Assembly: GCA_027313705.1 (NCBI GenBank) | Contig: DAHVDE010000039.1 | Location: 1-56,883, forward strand | Source of the DNA: Actinomycetota bacterium | GTDB lineage: Bacteria > Actinomycetota > Actinomycetes > Streptosporangiales > Streptosporangiaceae | Length of the DNA: 56,883 bases | Direction: 5' to 3' | Shown: positions 1 through 9,625 of the stretch, one piece after another | Layout of the letters: the number at the start of each line of letters is the position of its first letter | Numbering within the stretch: the stretch's first letter is position 1 | Notes under the pieces: generated by a model | Told to the model about the DNA's origin: nothing | The model's database searches: none | What the model saw: only the letters and a program-made list of their open reading frames with translations | Position numbers and translations under genes: made by a program

Positions 1-216
1 GTGGCCGTCCCAGCCGGATCACGATAGCAAATCTTGGGACCACTGTGCGACGTGCGGTCAACTCGGACTCTCAGGAACTCGCTCAAGCCGCCGCTGCGCC
101 GGGCTAGCCCGGCTGCTTCGCGCCGCCGCGCCAGATCACTACGAAAGCTACGATGCCGGTCGAATTCGCCGGTCCCCGGAGCCCCAAACCTGGCGCCTGA
201 GTGGGACGATGGCGTG

Positions 217-1515
217 ATGACGACAGCGCAGGAAGAGGTCGCTGGTCTGGCCAGCGATTTGATCAGGATCGACAGTACCAACCGCGGCGACAATGCGGGT
301 CCGGGTGAGCGTGCCGCGGCCGAGCATGTGGCGGCACTGCTAGCGGAGGTGGGGCTCGAGCCTATGGTGCTTGAGTCCGACAAGAACCGCACGAGCCTGG
401 TCGCCAGGATTGAAGGCGCGGACCCGGCAAGGCCGGCGCTTCTGATCCACGGTCACCTCGATGTGGTGCCTGCCGACCCGGCTGACTGGCAGGTGCATCC
501 GCTTTCCGGCGAGATCAAGGACGGCTGCGTGTGGGGTCGCGGCGCGGTCGACATGAAGGATATGGACGCGATGATGCTCGCCGTCTTCAGGCAGCGCCTG
601 CGCGAGGGCCGCAAGCCGCCTCGCGACATCGTCCTCGCTTTCCTTGCCGATGAGGAGGCGGGCGGAGATTACGGTGCCCAGTGGCTGGCCGACAAGCATC
701 CTGGCCTTTTCGAAGGGGTATCTGAGGCGATCGGCGAGGTCGGGGGCTTCAGTGCCACAATCGGTGGCAGGCGGCTTTACCTGCTTCAGACGGCGGAAAA
801 GGGAATCGCCTGGATGCGGCTGACCGCGCGCGGCACTGCCGGTCACGGGTCGATGCTTCAGCCAGACAACGCCGTCACCGAGCTTGCCGAGGCGATCGGG
901 AGGGTCGGGCGGCACGAGTGGCCGGTGCGTCTCACGCCATCGGTTGAAGCGTTTCTCGCGGCAGCCGCTGACGCGCTCGGCATCTCGTTTGACGCTGAAG
1001 ATTCTGCGGCGGTGCTCAGCAAGATCGGTCCGATCGCGCGCATGATCGGCGCGACCCTGACGAACACGGCGAACCCGTCGGTGCTGAGCGCGGGTTACAA
1101 AGTCAATGTCGTGCCGCAGACCGCTACCGCGCAGCTCGACGGGCGCTTCTTGCCTGGAGCAGAAGAGGAGTTCTTCGCCGAGATCGACCGTCTGCTCGGT
1201 CCTGGCGTGCACCGCGAGTTCATCAACCACAAGCCGGCCGTGCAGACGACCTTCGACGGCGCGCTCCGTGACGCGATGATCATGGCGCTCCTGGAGTCCG
1301 ATCCTGACGGCACAGTGGTTCCTTACTGCCTGTCAGGAGGCACCGACGCGAAGGCCTTCAGCGAGCTTGGGATCCGCTGCTTCGGGTTCACCCCGCTGCG
1401 GCTTCCTGCCGAACTCGACTTCGCCGGGCTGTTCCACGGAGTTGACGAGCGGGTGCCGGTGGCGGCGCTTGAGTTCGGGACCAAGGTGCTTGACCGTTTT
1501 ATCGACTTGTGCTGA
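217..1515 (+). CDS. M20 family metallopeptidase (dipeptidase / deacylase type)
   Basis: The 432-aa product is a cytoplasmic zinc-dependent amidohydrolase of the M20/M25/M40 family, which cleaves dipeptides or N-acyl amino acids; the exact substrate cannot be read from sequence. Visible motifs are HGHLDVVPAD (residues 78-87, metal His80 and catalytic Asp82), GRGAVDMKD (bridging Asp112), ADEEAGG (catalytic Glu146 and metal Glu147), the dimerisation-domain HGSM and the C-terminal SGGTDAKAF loop. ATG 217 is chosen because homologues begin at about this point, there is no stop before it in frame, and a GACGAT hexamer ends 6 nt upstream, suggesting a leaderless message. The length is normal for the family. 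It stands alone, with a gene-poor stretch downstream. Confidence 0.9.
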   Translation: MTTAQEEVAGLASDLIRIDSTNRGDNAGPGERAAAEHVAALLAEVGLEPMVLESDKNRTSLVARIEGADPARPALLIHGHLDVVPADPADWQVHPLSGEIKDGCVWGRGAVDMKDMDAMMLAVFRQRLREGRKPPRDIVLAFLADEEAGGDYGAQWLADKHPGLFEGVSEAIGEVGGFSATIGGRRLYLLQTAEKGIAWMRLTARGTAGHGSMLQPDNAVTELAEAIGRVGRHEWPVRLTPSVEAFLAAAADALGISFDAEDSAAVLSKIGPIARMIGATLTNTANPSVLSAGYKVNVVPQTATAQLDGRFLPGAEEEFFAEIDRLLGPGVHREFINHKPAVQTTFDGALRDAMIMALLESDPDGTVVPYCLSGGTDAKAFSELGIRCFGFTPLRLPAELDFAGLFHGVDERVPVAALEFGTKVLDRFIDLC

Positions 1516-1721
1516 CGTGAGCTGGCGTGCCGCCCGGAGCATGATCACTAAGCATTAGTCAGGACGCGCCGCGCCGTTTGGCCGTTTGCCCATATGCCAA
1601 CGATGAGTAGTGCTATCGTCACGCTTGGTGCGGGGCTGACTGTGGGAGCGCAACCCCTTCCACTACGCTCCCGGTCGACAGCCTCGTACCTGGCCGGAAT
1701 TACCGACGAGGAGGGTTGGCT
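1516..1721. other. Gene-poor interval after the M20 peptidase
   Basis: I see no convincing gene, RNA or terminator here. Reading frames in the interval have no recognisable protein signature. Together with the doubtful small gene that follows, it forms about 530 bases of low-information sequence up to the next reliable start at 2048. Confidence 0.4.
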
Positions 1722-1946
1722 GTGCTGCCGGAACAGCTCCAGGGCCCCGGGTGGGCCGTCGGCTGGTCACGTGCGGCGTGGCCGGACGGCGCTGCGCCTT
1801 GCGCGCCGGCCTGGCAGGCCGGCTGCTTGATCCTCGTGCCCGGCCGCGGGAAGGGTTCCGCTCCGGTGGCCGCGGCTAACGCGGGATGGCGGCTAGCCGC
1901 GGCCACCGCAAGCGGAACGAGGGGCGGACGCCTGGCCGGCCGCTGA
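1722..1946 (+). CDS. Possible small hypothetical protein
   Basis: A GTG codon at 1722 follows a strong Shine-Dalgarno-like GAGGAGGG ending 5-6 nt upstream and opens a 74-aa frame with G/C-rich third positions like its neighbours. The product is rich in Trp, Gly and Ala, has three Cys and no domain that I recognise. The ribosome binding site is the only real support. It could equally be a chance frame in G+C-rich DNA, because the opposite strand is also open here. Confidence 0.3.
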   Translation: MLPEQLQGPGWAVGWSRAAWPDGAAPCAPAWQAGCLILVPGRGKGSAPVAAANAGWRLAAATASGTRGGRLAGR

Positions 1947-2047
1947 AAAATCCTCACGTCGGCCCTGACCAACGCGCGCCCGTCGTCGATTACAGAAAGT
2001 AGTACAACAGACACAAAATGGCTTCGGGGGACTAGCTAGGAGCAGAG

Positions 2048-2785
2048 ATGGATACCTGGGCGCTTCAAGTGACGGCCCACGCCGCGCTTACCTCGGGTCT
2101 CAACCCGGGCCGCCTTCCCCTGAGCGGCCCGGCATCGCTTGACGGCTTCACGCTTGGCGTGATGGTGGCCGGCCTGGCCTTCTCGGTCATCAACTCATCT
2201 TTGAAACTGAGAACACCATGGCGCCCTGCCGATACCTGGCAGCACACCGTCAGGCTGGCGCGGACCAGCCACCAACGCGCCAGGTCGGCTGCTTCGCGGC
2301 GGGTGATCACGGCGGCCGCGGCGGCCGCGGCGGCCTGCGACGCCAGCCAGGCAACCGTGCCTCGCTCGGAGTTCTCGCGACCTTACGCCGACGTGACCGA
2401 ACCGGCGGAACTAGCCCACCTCGTGCGAGTGCTGCCCAGCGCGGACGGCGCTGCGGCCACTGGCGACGACACGCCGACCGAACAGGGCAAGCGAGCGCAG
2501 TCTAAGGTCAGGAAGAGGCTCAGCGTCATGATTTACCAGGTGCTGAGCGACGAGCCTGACGACCAGCCAGCCAGGCGTCTTGAGCCGCAGGCCGACGAGA
2601 GTTTCTGGGGGCCGAGCAACTCTCGCCCGTCAGCCGGCGGGGGCAGCGGTTACCGTAGCAGGCACAGGCTCACCGAACCAGACCTGCGGGCCTGCGACGG
2701 GGAACCTCCGGATCCGGAAGAACGTCATGAACTAGAGCAGTCTCGCAGCCACCGGCGGCCTGCGCCCAGGCACGCCGCGTCCTGA
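2048..2785 (+). CDS. Hypothetical protein with N-terminal membrane segment
   Basis: The 245-aa product is not recognised. Residues about 30-50 are hydrophobic (FTLGVMVAGLAFSVINSS) and could form one membrane-spanning segment near the N-terminus. The remainder is Ala/Arg-rich and then acidic and low in complexity, so probably disordered. An AGGAG motif ends 5 nt before ATG 2048. It lies between the M20 peptidase and the convergent DUF5703 gene and shows no operon partner. A real but lineage-restricted protein is likely; no function is proposed. Confidence 0.55.
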   Translation: MDTWALQVTAHAALTSGLNPGRLPLSGPASLDGFTLGVMVAGLAFSVINSSLKLRTPWRPADTWQHTVRLARTSHQRARSAASRRVITAAAAAAAACDASQATVPRSEFSRPYADVTEPAELAHLVRVLPSADGAAATGDDTPTEQGKRAQSKVRKRLSVMIYQVLSDEPDDQPARRLEPQADESFWGPSNSRPSAGGGSGYRSRHRLTEPDLRACDGEPPDPEERHELEQSRSHRRPAPRHAAS

Positions 2786-2922
2786 ACTCGGTCCGGGCCG
2801 GATTCATCCGCCTGTCCGGTCCGGACCGTGCCAAGTCCGCGTATCCTCCTAGAGGAATGCGTGCGGCAGGGAATTTACGCGTTATTCGTGCCGAGCGCGG
2901 GAACCACTGACACATGGTCACA

Positions 2923-3144
2923 TTAGAGCAAAGGCCCCAAGGCGGGCACACTGCCCGGCCCGGTCGGCTTCCGCTGCCTGATGATCTTGCGGCGCAAAGT
3001 CGCGGTGCGGCTTCCGTCAGCGAACAGCCGCATCCGTGCGAGCTCCCAGTCCCCGTACTCGGCGTGGTCAGTGAGTATTCGCCGCGCGAGGTCCCTCGAC
3101 GTGCCGCGCGGCAAGTTGAGTACGAGGTAGGAGTACTCCGCCAT
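2923..3144 (-). CDS. DUF5703 family small protein
   Basis: This 73-aa basic protein matches my recollection of the actinobacterial DUF5703 family: an EYSYLVLNLPRGTSR start, a middle HAEYGDWELARMRL block and a run of basic residues (TLRRKIIRQRK). Its biochemical role is unknown. ATG 3144 is chosen because family members start one or two residues before the EY motif; an ATG one codon further upstream (3147) is the alternative. The gene is divergent from topA, and the roughly 165-bp interval between them should hold both promoters. Confidence 0.8.
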   Translation of the reverse strand: MAEYSYLVLNLPRGTSRDLARRILTDHAEYGDWELARMRLFADGSRTATLRRKIIRQRKPTGPGSVPALGPLL

Positions 3145-3312
3145 CATCCTTATTGTGCGCGCCGGCGACGATGATTCAATCGGCGTTGGGGAATCTGCTA
3201 CCGCAAAGATGTGTTCCGTGCCTCCGATGAGTGATCTGATCGGACTCTTCGAGTCTGTCGGCCGGCTGCGGTAGCCTCCTGGCGTCTGCGAGATGTGAGG
3301 TAGAGAAGAAGA

Positions 3313-6105
3313 GTGACAGCGAAGACTAGTCCGACACCGAGACGCGGCAAGGCGTCTGCGGGAAGAGCCGGCGCCGCGGCGAACGGTGGCCGGCGTCTCG
3401 TCATCGTCGAATCGCCGGCTAAGGCGCGCACGATCGCCGGATACCTCGGGCAGGGCTACGTCGTTGAATCGAGCATCGGTCATATCCGTGACATGCCGGG
3501 CAGCGCGGCCGATATCCCTGACCGGCTCAAGAAGGAACCCTGGGCCAGGCTCGGTGTCAACGTGGACGCCGACTTCGAGCCCTTGTACGTGGTCAACGCC
3601 GACAAGCGCCAGCAGGTCAGCAAGCTCAAGCAGTTGCTCAAGGACGCCGACGAACTGCTGCTCGCCACTGACGAGGACCGCGAGGGCGAGGCCATCGCCT
3701 GGCACCTGGTCGAAGAACTGAAGCCCAAGATCCCGGCCAGGCGGATGGTGTTCCACGAGATCACCCCTGAGGCGATCGCGGCAGCGGTGGCGAGCCCGCG
3801 CGACATCGACAACGGCCGGGTCGAGGCCTACCAGACCCGCCGCGTGCTCGACCGGCTTTACGGCTACGAGGTCTCGCCGGTGCTGTGGAAGAAGGTCATG
3901 CCGCAGCTGTCGGCCGGCCGGGTGCAGTCGGTCGCGGTCAGGCTGGTGGTCGACAGGGAGCGTGAGCGCATCGCGTTCAGGCCAGCCCGTTACTGGGACC
4001 TAGAGGCCGAATTCGGGACCGCCAAGGCAGCGGGCGATGACGAGGTGAACTCCTTCACCGCCACCCTGGTCGCACTCGATAGCAGGCGGATCGCCACCGG
4101 ACGCGACTTCGCACCGACCGGTGAGCTCAAGACAGGCGCGGGTGGGAACGCCGCAGTCCTCCACCTCGACGAATCAGCCGCCGCTGGCCTGGCTGACCGG
4201 CTGCGGGATTCCTCGTTTTCGGTCAAGTCGGTCGAGCGAAAGCCCTACCGCCGCTCGCCCTACGCGCCGTTCCGAACGACTACTTTGCAGCAGGAGGCTT
4301 CAAGAAAGCTTGGATTTTCGGCAAAATATACTATGTCGGTCGCGCAACGGCTGTACGAGAATGGTCATATCACCTATATGCGGACTGACTCGGCTACCTT
4401 GTCGCAGACGGCTATCGATGCCGCCAGGCGCCAGGCACGGGAGCTTTACGGCGACGAATACGTGCCCGAGCAGCCGCGGGTGTTCTCGAGCAAAGTAAAG
4501 AGCGCTCAGGAGGCCCACGAGGCGATCAGGCCAGCGGGAGACACCTTCCGTACCCCGGCGGCCTCTGGCCTATCCGGCGACGAACTGCGGCTGTATGAGC
4601 TGGTGTGGAAGCGCACTGTCGCGTCGCAGATGAAAGATGCGATCGGCGAGTCGGTTTCCGTGCGGGTCGCCGGCCGGTCAAGCACCGGCGAGGAAGCCGA
4701 ATTCGGTGCTTCAGGCAAGGTGATCACGTTCTACGGCTTCCTGAAGGCCTACGTCGAGGACGTGGAGGAGGCCGACGGCACCGACCGCGACGACCGGGAG
4801 CGCAGGCTGCCGCCGCTGGCCGAGTCTGACCCGCTTAGTGCCCTGCGACTGGCGGCCGCCGACCATTCGACGAGGCCGCCCGCACGGTACACTGAGGCCT
4901 CGCTGATCAAGGAGCTTGAGGACAGGGACATCGGCCGCCCGTCCACCTACGCCACGATCATCGGCACGATCTTCGACCGGGGTTACGTGTTCAAGAAGGT
5001 CACCGCGCTGGTGCCTTCCTTCGTCGCGTTCGCCGTGATCACGCTGCTCGAGCGGCACTTCGCGCACCTGGTCGACTACGAGTTCACCGCCAGGATGGAA
5101 GACGCGCTCGACCAGATCGCGGCCGGCCAGGCCGGCCGGGTGCCATGGCTGCGCCGGTTCTACTTCGGCACAGACGGCGAAGAAGGGTTGAAGGACCTGG
5201 TCAGCGACCTTGGCGACATCGACGCGAGGGACGTGAGCTCGTTCCCGCTCGCCGGGAGCGACATCGTGATCAGGGTCGGCAGGTACGGGCCCTACCTGGA
5301 GAAGGACGGCCAGCGGGTCAACATACCCGAAGGCACCGCGCCGGACGAACTGACCGTCGAGCTTGCCGACGAGCTGTTCAGCCGGCCGAGCGGGGACAAG
5401 ATCCTGGGCACCGACCCGGCCACCGGGCTGACCGTCGTGGCGAAGGCGGGCAGGTACGGACCCTACGTAACCGAGTTGCTCGCCGAGGACGCGCCGTCGA
5501 ACGCCAAGCCGAGGACCGCCTCGCTGCTCAAGGCGATGGACCTGGACAGCGTCAGCATCGACGACGCGCTGCGGCTGCTGACCTTGCCGCGAACCGTCGG
5601 CGAGCTCGACGGTGAGGCCGTGACCGTGCAGAACGGCAGGTACGGCCCGTACGTAAAGAGGGGAACTGACAGCCGGTCGCTTGAGTCTGACGAGCAGCTT
5701 TTCACGCTGACTCTCGATCAGGCCAGGGAACTGTTCGCACAGCCCAAGCCGCGCGGCCGGGCCACACGGGCGGCCGCGGCACCGCCGCTGCGCGAGATTG
5801 GCGAGGACAGCGCGAGCGGGAAGCAGATCGTGCTGCGAGATGGCAGGTTCGGTCCCTACGTAACCGACGGGGAAACTAACGCCTCGCTTCGCAAGGGCGA
5901 CGCACCGGAGTCGATCACCTTGCAACGCGCGATCGAGCTGCTCGCCGAGCGGCGCGCGGCCGCCCCGGCGGCCAAGCGCCGTACGACAAGCTCCGCACGC
6001 GCCAAGACCGGCACCGCCAAGACCGGCACCGCCAAGGCAAAGTCGTCAGCAAGCCGCTCTACCGGCCAGGCTCGCACTAAAAAATCCAGCTCAGGGGACT
6101 CATAA
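3313..6105 (+). CDS. topA: DNA topoisomerase I
   Basis: This 930-aa type IA topoisomerase relaxes negatively supercoiled DNA through a 5'-phosphotyrosine intermediate. The N-terminal TOPRIM domain opens with VIVESPAKARTIAGYLG and contains the acidic DEDREGEAIAWH motif. The catalytic Tyr355 lies in GHITYMRTDSATL. The Cys4 zinc fingers of E. coli TopA are absent. Instead the C-terminal third has four copies of a GRYGPYV/GRFGPYV repeat followed by a Lys/Ala/Thr-rich basic tail, the usual actinobacterial architecture. GTG 3313 is preceded by a purine-rich AGGTAGAG and gives the expected N-terminus. It lies just upstream of the MFS-tmk fusion, with a 57-bp gap. Confidence 0.97.
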   Translation: MTAKTSPTPRRGKASAGRAGAAANGGRRLVIVESPAKARTIAGYLGQGYVVESSIGHIRDMPGSAADIPDRLKKEPWARLGVNVDADFEPLYVVNADKRQQVSKLKQLLKDADELLLATDEDREGEAIAWHLVEELKPKIPARRMVFHEITPEAIAAAVASPRDIDNGRVEAYQTRRVLDRLYGYEVSPVLWKKVMPQLSAGRVQSVAVRLVVDRERERIAFRPARYWDLEAEFGTAKAAGDDEVNSFTATLVALDSRRIATGRDFAPTGELKTGAGGNAAVLHLDESAAAGLADRLRDSSFSVKSVERKPYRRSPYAPFRTTTLQQEASRKLGFSAKYTMSVAQRLYENGHITYMRTDSATLSQTAIDAARRQARELYGDEYVPEQPRVFSSKVKSAQEAHEAIRPAGDTFRTPAASGLSGDELRLYELVWKRTVASQMKDAIGESVSVRVAGRSSTGEEAEFGASGKVITFYGFLKAYVEDVEEADGTDRDDRERRLPPLAESDPLSALRLAAADHSTRPPARYTEASLIKELEDRDIGRPSTYATIIGTIFDRGYVFKKVTALVPSFVAFAVITLLERHFAHLVDYEFTARMEDALDQIAAGQAGRVPWLRRFYFGTDGEEGLKDLVSDLGDIDARDVSSFPLAGSDIVIRVGRYGPYLEKDGQRVNIPEGTAPDELTVELADELFSRPSGDKILGTDPATGLTVVAKAGRYGPYVTELLAEDAPSNAKPRTASLLKAMDLDSVSIDDALRLLTLPRTVGELDGEAVTVQNGRYGPYVKRGTDSRSLESDEQLFTLTLDQARELFAQPKPRGRATRAAAAPPLREIGEDSASGKQIVLRDGRFGPYVTDGETNASLRKGDAPESITLQRAIELLAERRAAAPAAKRRTTSSARAKTGTAKTGTAKAKSSASRSTGQARTKKSSSGDS

Positions 6106-6150
6106 GCGCTCCGTTGCCGCAGGCGTACGCCGCAGCGGCCTTACTGTCGG

Positions 6151-6156
6151 TAGCCT
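6151..6156 (+). promoter_or_regulatory. -10-like hexamer TAGCCT for leaderless tmk fusion
   Basis: TAGCCT fits TANNNT and ends 6 nt before ATG 6163, and no Shine-Dalgarno sequence is present. This is the usual layout of an actinobacterial leaderless transcript. Confidence 0.5.
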
Positions 6157-6162
6157 TGCACA

Positions 6163-8367
6163 ATGAGCCTTAGATCCCCTTTGGGGCAGCACCACGACGG
6201 CGTGCTGTCGATCAAGCCATTCAGGCGGATCTGGATCGCAACTACGTTGTCCAGCCTCGGCGACTGGCTGAGCCTGCTCGCGCTGTCCGCGCTCGCCTAC
6301 TCACTGACCGGAAGCGGCCAGGGCGCCGCCGGCGGACTGCCGACCGGCAGCACGACGACGGGAAGCGTCGCCGTGGGCGGTGTGTGGATCACCTCGCTGC
6401 TGCCATACCTGCTTTTCGGACCGCTAGCTGGCGCGGTCGCCGACCGGCTCGATCGCAGGATCAACATGATCATCGGCGACGTGGTCAGGGCCGTGCTCTA
6501 CCTGACCATCCCGATCAACCTCATCGTCGGGTTCGCTCCGAAACTGACCTGGCTGTACGTCGCCCAGTTCCTGGCTTCCTGCGCCTCGCTGTTCTGGACC
6601 CCGGCCAAGGATGCCTCGATCCCCAACCTGGTGCCGAAGGAAAAACTCAACGACGCCAACGGGCTCAGCCTGCTCACCACGTACGGCACCGCGCCGGTCG
6701 CGGCGCTTTTTTTCGTCGTGCTGCAGTGGATCAGCACGCTGCTCGGCGACAAGCTGCACTTGCACTACTTCGCCAACGCGGCCAGCGGTCAGGTCGCGCT
6801 TTCGCTCTATTTCAACGTCGCCACCTTCGTGATCTCCGCCCTCGCCGTCTACTCACTACATAACCTTCCAAAACGGGCGAACGGCGAGCCGATCTCTGTT
6901 CCTTCCGTGGCGAAATCCATCTGGGAAGGCTGGCGATTCGCCGGGCGTAACCAGATGGTTCGCGGCATCACGATCGGCTTGCTCGGCGCCTTCGCGGCCG
7001 CGGGCGTGGTCGTCGGGCTCGGCTATGGCTATGTCAGCAGCACCTTGAACGGCGGGCCGACCGGCTGGGGCTTCGTCTTCGCGGCTATCTTCCTCGGCTT
7101 GGCTGTCGGCATGTCACCCGCGGTCAGGGTGCTTGGCGACTTCAGCAAGCGGCGGCTCTTCGGACTGGCGATTGCCGTGGCCGGGCTGCCGCTGGCGCTG
7201 ATCGCGCTGATACCTAACCTTCCCGTCGTCGTCGTGCTCGTCATCGTGCTCGGGATCTGCGCCGGCATCGCCTACGTCACCGGTTACACGATCATCGGGC
7301 GCGAGGTCGACGACGACACCAGAGGCCGGACTTTCGCGTTCTTGCAGTCAGCGCTGCGTGTCGTCATGTTCTTGGTGATCGCTTGTTCCGGTCTGCTCGC
7401 GGCCGGCTTTTCCGCACTGGTCAGCGCGATCTCCGGCTCTCCTGACGTCAAGATCGGTCACATTCATTACGCGTCGGTCGGCATCAACTTCGTGCTCTTG
7501 CTGGCCGCCGCCGTCGCGGTCATGCTCGGCTGGACGTCCTACCGGCAGATGGATGACCGGCGCGGCGTGCCCTTGCTGCCCGACCTGATCGCCGCGTTGC
7601 GCGGCAACCCGCTGCCCGAGCCGCCGGATCGCGCCGTCGGCCAGCGCGTCCCGTCTGCCGATCGTCAGCGCGGGCAGCCGGACGGACGGCCAGCCGGCCA
7701 TGGCTTGCTGCTGGCGTTCGAAGGCGGTGAAGGCTCGGGGAAGTCCACCCAGGCCAGGCTGCTGGCGATCTGGCTGCGCGAGAACGGATTCGACGTGCTT
7801 GCCACGCACGAGCCTGGAGCGACCAAGGTTGGCATGCGCCTGCGTGCGCTGTTGCTTGACACGGCTCACACCGGCCTGTCTCCCTGGGCAGAAGCCCTCA
7901 TGTACGCCGCTGACCGGGCTGAGCACGTGTCGGCCGTGATCGCTCCGGCCCTGGCGCGTGGCACGATCGTGGTCACCGACAGGTACGTCGATTCATCGCT
8001 CGCCTACCAGGGAGGTGGACGCCAGCTGCCATTGGCGGCGGTAAGAGATGTCAATAACCTCGCTACCGGCGGCCTGGTGCCTGACCTGACGATTGTTCTC
8101 GACCTGCCACCGTCAGAAGGGCTTGGCCGCCGTGCCAGGTCAGCCGACCGGCTCGAGGCCGAGCCCGAGCAGTTCCATAACCGCGTGCGGCACGCGTTCC
8201 TCGACCTGGCGCACGCCAGCCCGGGCCGGTACCTTGTGCTCGATGCCACGATGGAAAGCTCGCAGATCAGCAGGGAGATCCAGAATGCCGTGCGGGAACT
8301 GCTTCCTGACCCGGTGCCTGAGCGGGCCGAGGAGGTCACCGGCTCGATCCCGGTGATTCGCGAATGA
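6163..8367 (+). CDS. tmk: MFS transporter-like / thymidylate kinase fusion
   Basis: The 734-aa protein has two parts. Residues about 1-470 form a polytopic membrane region like the major facilitator superfamily, with an AGAVADRLDRR loop between segments. Residues about 510-725 are a thymidylate kinase, which phosphorylates dTMP to dTDP: P-loop FEGGEGSGKSTQA near residue 518, VVTDRYVDSSLAYQGGGR (the DRY motif), and a LID segment with GLGRRARSADRLE. The kinase part looks intact. As I recall, such fusions occur in other actinomycetes including Streptomyces, so this is a known oddity and not a new one; the role of the membrane part is unclear. The gene overlaps holB by 4 bp (ATGA), indicating coupled translation. 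Confidence 0.93.
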   Translation: MSLRSPLGQHHDGVLSIKPFRRIWIATTLSSLGDWLSLLALSALAYSLTGSGQGAAGGLPTGSTTTGSVAVGGVWITSLLPYLLFGPLAGAVADRLDRRINMIIGDVVRAVLYLTIPINLIVGFAPKLTWLYVAQFLASCASLFWTPAKDASIPNLVPKEKLNDANGLSLLTTYGTAPVAALFFVVLQWISTLLGDKLHLHYFANAASGQVALSLYFNVATFVISALAVYSLHNLPKRANGEPISVPSVAKSIWEGWRFAGRNQMVRGITIGLLGAFAAAGVVVGLGYGYVSSTLNGGPTGWGFVFAAIFLGLAVGMSPAVRVLGDFSKRRLFGLAIAVAGLPLALIALIPNLPVVVVLVIVLGICAGIAYVTGYTIIGREVDDDTRGRTFAFLQSALRVVMFLVIACSGLLAAGFSALVSAISGSPDVKIGHIHYASVGINFVLLLAAAVAVMLGWTSYRQMDDRRGVPLLPDLIAALRGNPLPEPPDRAVGQRVPSADRQRGQPDGRPAGHGLLLAFEGGEGSGKSTQARLLAIWLRENGFDVLATHEPGATKVGMRLRALLLDTAHTGLSPWAEALMYAADRAEHVSAVIAPALARGTIVVTDRYVDSSLAYQGGGRQLPLAAVRDVNNLATGGLVPDLTIVLDLPPSEGLGRRARSADRLEAEPEQFHNRVRHAFLDLAHASPGRYLVLDATMESSQISREIQNAVRELLPDPVPERAEEVTGSIPVIRE

Positions 8368-9515
8368 GGGACGTGTTCGGGCAACTGGTCGGCCAGGACC
8401 AGGTTGTCGATCAGCTGAAGACAGCGGCGGGTGCCGCCGGGCTGACCCACGCCTGGTTGTTCACCGGTCCGCCGGGTTCGGGCCGTTCGGTGGCCGCGCG
8501 GGCTTTCGCGGCGGCGCTGCTGTGCGCGGAGCGGGGATGCGCTGAGTGTGCTTCATGCCGGCAAGTGGCTGCAGGAACGCATCCCGATCTGCTGCTGATC
8601 CGGCCAGACGGCCTGTCCTACGGGGTCAAGCAAACCAGGGAACTGGTGCTCAAGGCGGCCGCGTCACCGGTGTTCGGCCGATGGCGGATCGTATTGTTCG
8701 AAGACGCCGACCGTGCCACGGAGCAGGCCGCGAACGCGCTGCTCAAGGCCGTCGAGGAGCCGCCGCCCCGCACAATCTGGCTGCTCTGCGCGCCGTCGGC
8801 CGCCGACCTGCCCACCACGATCAGGTCCCGATGCCGGCTGATCACGTTGCGCACGCCGCCGACGGCGGCCGTGGCAGCTATCTTGCGGGCCGAAGGGGTC
8901 GGTGAAGAGGTAGCGCTCGACGCGGCGCGGGCCTCGCTCGGGCACATCGGGCGAGCCAGGCGGCTGGCCACCGACCAGGAGACGGCCGCGCACCGCCGCG
9001 AAGTCCTCGCGGTCCCGCGCCGGCTTACCGGCCTCGGCGAGGCACTCGCCGCCGCGGCCGCGCTCGTGAAGGCCGCCGAGGCCGAAGCCACGGCAACCGC
9101 AGAAGAACTCGACGCACCTGAGCGAGAGGCACTCAAGCGCGCGTTCGGTGAAGGATCGACCGGCAAGGGAGTCGCGTCGGCGGTCAGGGGAGCGGCTGGG
9201 GCGCTTAAGGAGCTTGAGGACAGGCAGAAGTCGCGGGCGACCAGGATCAAGCGCGACGCGCTTGACCTGGCCCTGCTTGACCTGGCCGGGTTCTACCGCG
9301 ACGTGCTCGCTCTTCAGGTCGGCGCCGACGTCGAACTGGCCAATGCCGGGCGAGAGAACGACTTGCGCGCCATCGCCGACACTAGCTCAGCGGCGACTAC
9401 GGTGCGGCGCATCGAAGCGATCATGACCTGCCGTGAGCGGCTGGCCGCCAGCGTCGCGCCGTTGCTCGCAGTCGAGGAACTGACCCTGGCCCTGACCGGC
9501 CGTTACGCCGCTTAG
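8364..9515 (+). CDS. holB: DNA polymerase III subunit delta'
   Basis: This 383-aa clamp-loader ATPase-fold subunit helps to load the beta sliding clamp. Residues 1-45 contain the P-loop-like GPPGSGRSVAAR, in which the usual Lys is Arg, as expected for a delta' subunit that does not hydrolyse ATP. A four-Cys zinc cluster follows (CAERGCAECASC). The ALLKAVEEPP block and the SRC motif (IRSRCRLI) that supplies the arginine finger are present. ATG 8364 overlaps the tmk stop. The C-terminal half is rich in Ala and Glu and likely helical. Its tmk-holB-ricT context is conserved in many bacteria. Confidence 0.93.
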   Translation: MRDVFGQLVGQDQVVDQLKTAAGAAGLTHAWLFTGPPGSGRSVAARAFAAALLCAERGCAECASCRQVAAGTHPDLLLIRPDGLSYGVKQTRELVLKAAASPVFGRWRIVLFEDADRATEQAANALLKAVEEPPPRTIWLLCAPSAADLPTTIRSRCRLITLRTPPTAAVAAILRAEGVGEEVALDAARASLGHIGRARRLATDQETAAHRREVLAVPRRLTGLGEALAAAAALVKAAEAEATATAEELDAPEREALKRAFGEGSTGKGVASAVRGAAGALKELEDRQKSRATRIKRDALDLALLDLAGFYRDVLALQVGADVELANAGRENDLRAIADTSSAATTVRRIEAIMTCRERLAASVAPLLAVEELTLALTGRYAA

Positions 9516-9551
9516 TTCCCAGCCGCCAGGGACCTCTCGCGCGGCGGCCAC

Positions 9552-9580
9552 CCCCGGTACCCCGGTATCCCCGGTACCCC
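9552..9580. repeat. Short tandem repeat of CCCCGGTA
   Basis: Three consecutive copies of CCCCGGTA(T) with an 8-9 bp period are followed by CCCC, a few bases downstream of the holB stop. The units contain the palindrome GGTACC. It may act in RNA structure or simply be a replication-slippage product. Confidence 0.75.
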
Positions 9581-9583
9581 AAG

Positions 9584-9612
9584 GCGAGGCCCCGCGATGT
9601 CACTACGTGGGG
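9584..9612. repeat. 29-bp direct repeat, copy 1
   Basis: This 29-bp unit is repeated without mismatch at 9626-9654. Its core (CCCCGCGATGTCACTACGTG then GGG) has imperfect dyad symmetry, with the outer arms pairing and the centre mismatched. Confidence 0.8.
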
Positions 9613-9625
9613 CAACGGGTGCCGT

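Noticed and set aside
340-1230. Long minus-strand frame of 296 codons
   Set aside because: It is antisense to the clear M20 peptidase and its product is Arg/Val-rich without any family pattern.
1594-1830. 78-codon frame with ATG after the M20 gene
   Set aside because: No ribosome site or family similarity, and another frame with a better ribosome site overlaps it.
4711-5925. Minus-strand frame of 404 codons inside topA
   Set aside because: A shadow frame caused by high G+C; topA motifs on the plus strand are complete and the minus product is low in complexity.
6163-7700. Frameshift or misassembly joining an MFS gene to tmk
   Set aside because: The frame is continuous with a plausible linker and such fusions are, as I recall, normal in related actinomycetes.
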